8,473 nt of DNA from Tannerella sp. Its GTDB lineage: Bacteria; Bacteroidota; Bacteroidia; Bacteroidales; Tannerellaceae. Position 1 is the stretch's first letter. Each line of letters begins with the position of its first letter. Where the stretch lies: the NCBI GenBank assembly GCA_031279875.1, contig JAITHS010000326.1, positions 1-8,473 on the forward strand. Direction: 5' to 3'. Position numbers and translations under genes: made by a program. The notes under the pieces are model-generated. The model saw only the letters and a program-made list of their open reading frames with translations, had not been told where the DNA came from and ran no database searches. Positions 6,021-8,473 of the stretch are shown here, piece by piece.

Positions 6021-8468
6021 CAGAGCGACAGGCTGCATGAAATCTTTGCTGCGTCGCCATTGAAAATTACACGTCCGATAGAAACGGATTCGACCGACCG
6101 CAACGGAAAAAAATTTGCCGACGAGACGCTACTGAAATTGAAGGTTGCTATTCCTTCGCATGAGCGGTTTACGGCTCGCTATGAGGCTGATACTGCTGGA
6201 TTTTTCATGCTTTCGTCGGATGATAGCGCTTATATTCAAATGTTTACGTTTGCAGTCGAAGCAACGGAATATGGTAAGGCTAAAATCAAGATTACTTCGC
6301 CGGATTTGCTTGAAATTTTTGTCAACGGAAAGTCGGTGGCAACAAAAACGACTGCCGAAGATTCGATTGAAAAAGCCAAAAGCGTTTCGGCCGACATCAG
6401 CCCTTATCCGCAGACTTGTCGCGTGGTTATCAAACTGTTACATCTTTCGACTGGCAAGAATGCTGCTCTGAAAGCTGAAATAGACAACCCCAAAGAGGGC
6501 GCAAAAGCGCAGGTAGCAGTTGCCGAAAAACGTCGCATGGTTCTCGACGATGTTATCAACGGCAAGCGCGTTGGAGGCACTTCGCTTTCGCCGTCGGGAA
6601 ATTATGTTATTATCTCATATTATGATACTTACGGCGCCAATACGACATACTCTTACGAATTATACACTGTTGCGACCGGTCGCCGCGTAACGCTTTCGGG
6701 CGGGCGATCATGGATGCCGACGTCAGATTTGATGTGGTTTACACGCAAAGAAGGCAACAGGTCGGACATCATAACCATGTCGCCCGAAACGCTTGAAGAA
6801 CAGGTCTTTGCGAGAGATGTTCCCGACGAGAGGTTTGCAATTTCGCCCGACGAGAAAGCGCTGTTCTATTCAAAAAACAGCGAAAGCGGCAGTCAGAGCC
6901 AACAAAACCTTTTCCGCATGGAGACACTAACGAACCGTCAGGGCGGCAAATCGCCAATTTCGTTTATCTATCGCTTTGATTTGCAGACAGGTATGACACG
7001 ACAACTGACTTTCGGCTCGCATACGACCTACATCAACGATATATCGAAAGACGGCTCGCAAATACTTGTGGCCACATCCGAAGAAGTAATCACAGAGCGC
7101 CCTTTCCGCAAAGGCTCGCTTTATCTTCTGAATATCAACACAATGCAGATTGATACGCTTTGGGAAGATGAGAAATGGGCGTCGCGGGCGTCGTTCTCGC
7201 CCGACGGTAAGTCGTTGCTTATCACAGGCGCGCCGGATGCTTTCAACGGCATAGGACTTGATATTGCCGAAGGACAAACGGCTAACAGTTATGATACACA
7301 GGCGTTTATGATGGATTTGAAAACAAAAAATATTACTCCGCTGACAAAATCGTTCGACCCTTCGATTGATAACGCGGTGTGGAGCAAGTTCGACAACCTT
7401 ATATATCTGCAAGTTACAGTTGAAGACCGCGCCGCCGTCTATACTCTTGACCCAAAAAGCGGCAAATTTACGCGCCTGCCGTCGGAAGAAGATGTTGTAA
7501 ACGGTTTTCAAATCGCAAAATCCTCTCCTGTAATGACTTATCACGGCGTCAGCATTTCCGGCTCCACCCGTGCGTATGTTTATAATTTGAAAACGCGCAA
7601 ACAAACGGTCATTGCCGATCCGTATGCGGAGCAGCTTGCGGAAATGCGGCTTGGAGAAGTTTACGATTTCGATTTCACCAACTCGGACGCGACGCTCATC
7701 AAAGGACATTATTTCTTGCCGCCCGATTTCGACCCTACAAAGAAATACCCGCTGATAGTTTATTACTACGGCGGCACGACGCCTACTACTCGCGTATTCG
7801 AGAGCCGCTATCCCAAACATGCCTACGCCGCGCTTGGATACGTTGTTTACGTGGTTCAACCTGCCGGAGCTATCGGTTTCGGACAGAAATTTTCTGCTCT
7901 CCACGTCAATACTTGGGGCAAACGCTCGGCAGAAGACATTATCGAAGGTACGCAACAATTTTGCTCCGCTCATCCGTTTGTTGATGCCACAAAAATAGGC
8001 TGTATGGGGGCTTCCTACGGTGGTTTTATGACGATGTACCTCCAAACACGTACCGACATTTTCGCCGCCGCCGTCTCGCACGCCGGTATCAGTTCAATCA
8101 CAAGTTACTGGGGTGAAGGCTATTGGGGATATGCGTACAGCAGCGCCGCAAGCGCTAACAGTTATCCGTGGAACAACTATGACCTCTACATCAACCAAAG
8201 CCCGCTCTTCAACGCCGACAAAATCAATACTCCACTGTTGCTGTTGCACGGCACGTCGGACACGAATGTTCCGGTCGGCGAAAGTATTCAAATGTTTACC
8301 GCACTTAAAATTCTCGGCAAACCTGTTGAGTTAGTGCAAGTTAGAGGTGAAGACCACCATATCTCGAATTACGACAAACGACAGCAATGGAATAATACGA
8401 TTTTCGCTTGGTTTGACAAGTGGCTCAAAGGACAAGATGCGTGGTGGAAGGAAATATATAAAGATTGA
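5967..8468 (+). CDS. Exported S9 family serine peptidase (prolyl oligopeptidase fold)
   Basis: The 833-residue product is predicted to be an exported serine peptidase that cleaves short peptides. Residues 1-18 form a Sec signal peptide. A beta-rich extension follows to about 188 (contains LLEIFVNGKS). A beta-propeller spans about 190-560, with WD40-like PD40 repeats such as FAISPDEKALFYS and ASFSPDGKSLLITG. The catalytic alpha/beta-hydrolase domain runs from about 565 to the end. The triad is visible: Ser683 in GASYGG, Asp765 in HGTSDTNVP, and His797 in GEDHHI. Tyr residues at 599-601 (VYYYGG) fit the usual oxyanion-hole position. In S9 enzymes the propeller restricts access to small peptides. 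I do not see the Trp/Tyr-Glu-Glu element of dipeptidyl peptidase IV, so the exact cleavage specificity is unassigned. The start lacks a Shine-Dalgarno site and follows an A-rich leader with a nine-A run (5936-5944). No consensus promoter was found between the repeats and the ATG, so read-through from the upstream gene is possible. Confidence 0.93.
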   Translation: MKIYLFLILIIISLSASAQSDRLHEIFAASPLKITRPIETDSTDRNGKKFADETLLKLKVAIPSHERFTARYEADTAGFFMLSSDDSAYIQMFTFAVEATEYGKAKIKITSPDLLEIFVNGKSVATKTTAEDSIEKAKSVSADISPYPQTCRVVIKLLHLSTGKNAALKAEIDNPKEGAKAQVAVAEKRRMVLDDVINGKRVGGTSLSPSGNYVIISYYDTYGANTTYSYELYTVATGRRVTLSGGRSWMPTSDLMWFTRKEGNRSDIITMSPETLEEQVFARDVPDERFAISPDEKALFYSKNSESGSQSQQNLFRMETLTNRQGGKSPISFIYRFDLQTGMTRQLTFGSHTTYINDISKDGSQILVATSEEVITERPFRKGSLYLLNINTMQIDTLWEDEKWASRASFSPDGKSLLITGAPDAFNGIGLDIAEGQTANSYDTQAFMMDLKTKNITPLTKSFDPSIDNAVWSKFDNLIYLQVTVEDRAAVYTLDPKSGKFTRLPSEEDVVNGFQIAKSSPVMTYHGVSISGSTRAYVYNLKTRKQTVIADPYAEQLAEMRLGEVYDFDFTNSDATLIKGHYFLPPDFDPTKKYPLIVYYYGGTTPTTRVFESRYPKHAYAALGYVVYVVQPAGAIGFGQKFSALHVNTWGKRSAEDIIEGTQQFCSAHPFVDATKIGCMGASYGGFMTMYLQTRTDIFAAAVSHAGISSITSYWGEGYWGYAYSSAASANSYPWNNYDLYINQSPLFNADKINTPLLLLHGTSDTNVPVGESIQMFTALKILGKPVELVQVRGEDHHISNYDKRQQWNNTIFAWFDKWLKGQDAWWKEIYKD

Positions 8469-8473
8469 TGTTT

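Noticed and set aside
6927..8081. A 384-codon open frame on the minus strand inside the S9 peptidase gene
   Set aside because: It lies wholly antisense to the catalytic part of a well-supported gene. Its translation is rich in Arg, Cys and Phe with no recognisable motif, signal or domain, and the length is explained by the codon pattern of the sense gene.

Overview
The window most likely comes from the phylum Bacteroidota, probably order Bacteroidales. Three things point there. A promoter with the TTTG / TAnnTTTG consensus of that phylum's primary sigma factor stands before the first large gene. Neither large gene has a Shine-Dalgarno sequence; both have A/T-rich leaders. Both proteins resemble the forms common in that group. 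Base composition looks intermediate by eye. I cannot name a genus.

Layout: positions 1-69 may be the last 22 codons of an unidentified plus-strand gene. A short gap (70-133) carries the promoter. Positions 134-5776 encode an 1880-residue alpha-2-macroglobulin-family lipoprotein with an intact C-T-E-Q thioester motif. The 190-bp gap 5777-5966 is dominated by three copies of one imperfect repeat in alternating orientation (5781-5800, 5813-5840, 5874-5901). The middle copy can pair with either neighbour, so two mutually exclusive hairpins are possible. Positions 5967-8468 encode an 833-residue exported serine peptidase of family S9, with an N-terminal extension, a beta-propeller and an alpha/beta-hydrolase domain carrying the full Ser-Asp-His triad. 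The last five bases hold nothing recognisable.

How the genes relate: both products are predicted to be exported and both point the same way. One is a protein that traps attacking proteases through a reactive thioester; the other is an oligopeptide-cleaving enzyme. A joint role in handling proteases and peptides in the cell envelope is possible, but the evidence is adjacency only, and the repeat cluster between them may separate them transcriptionally. I see no mobile-element gene, CRISPR array, tRNA or rRNA. I found no clearly novel system. The best leads are the competing-hairpin repeat cluster and the unusual residues flanking the thioester motif.
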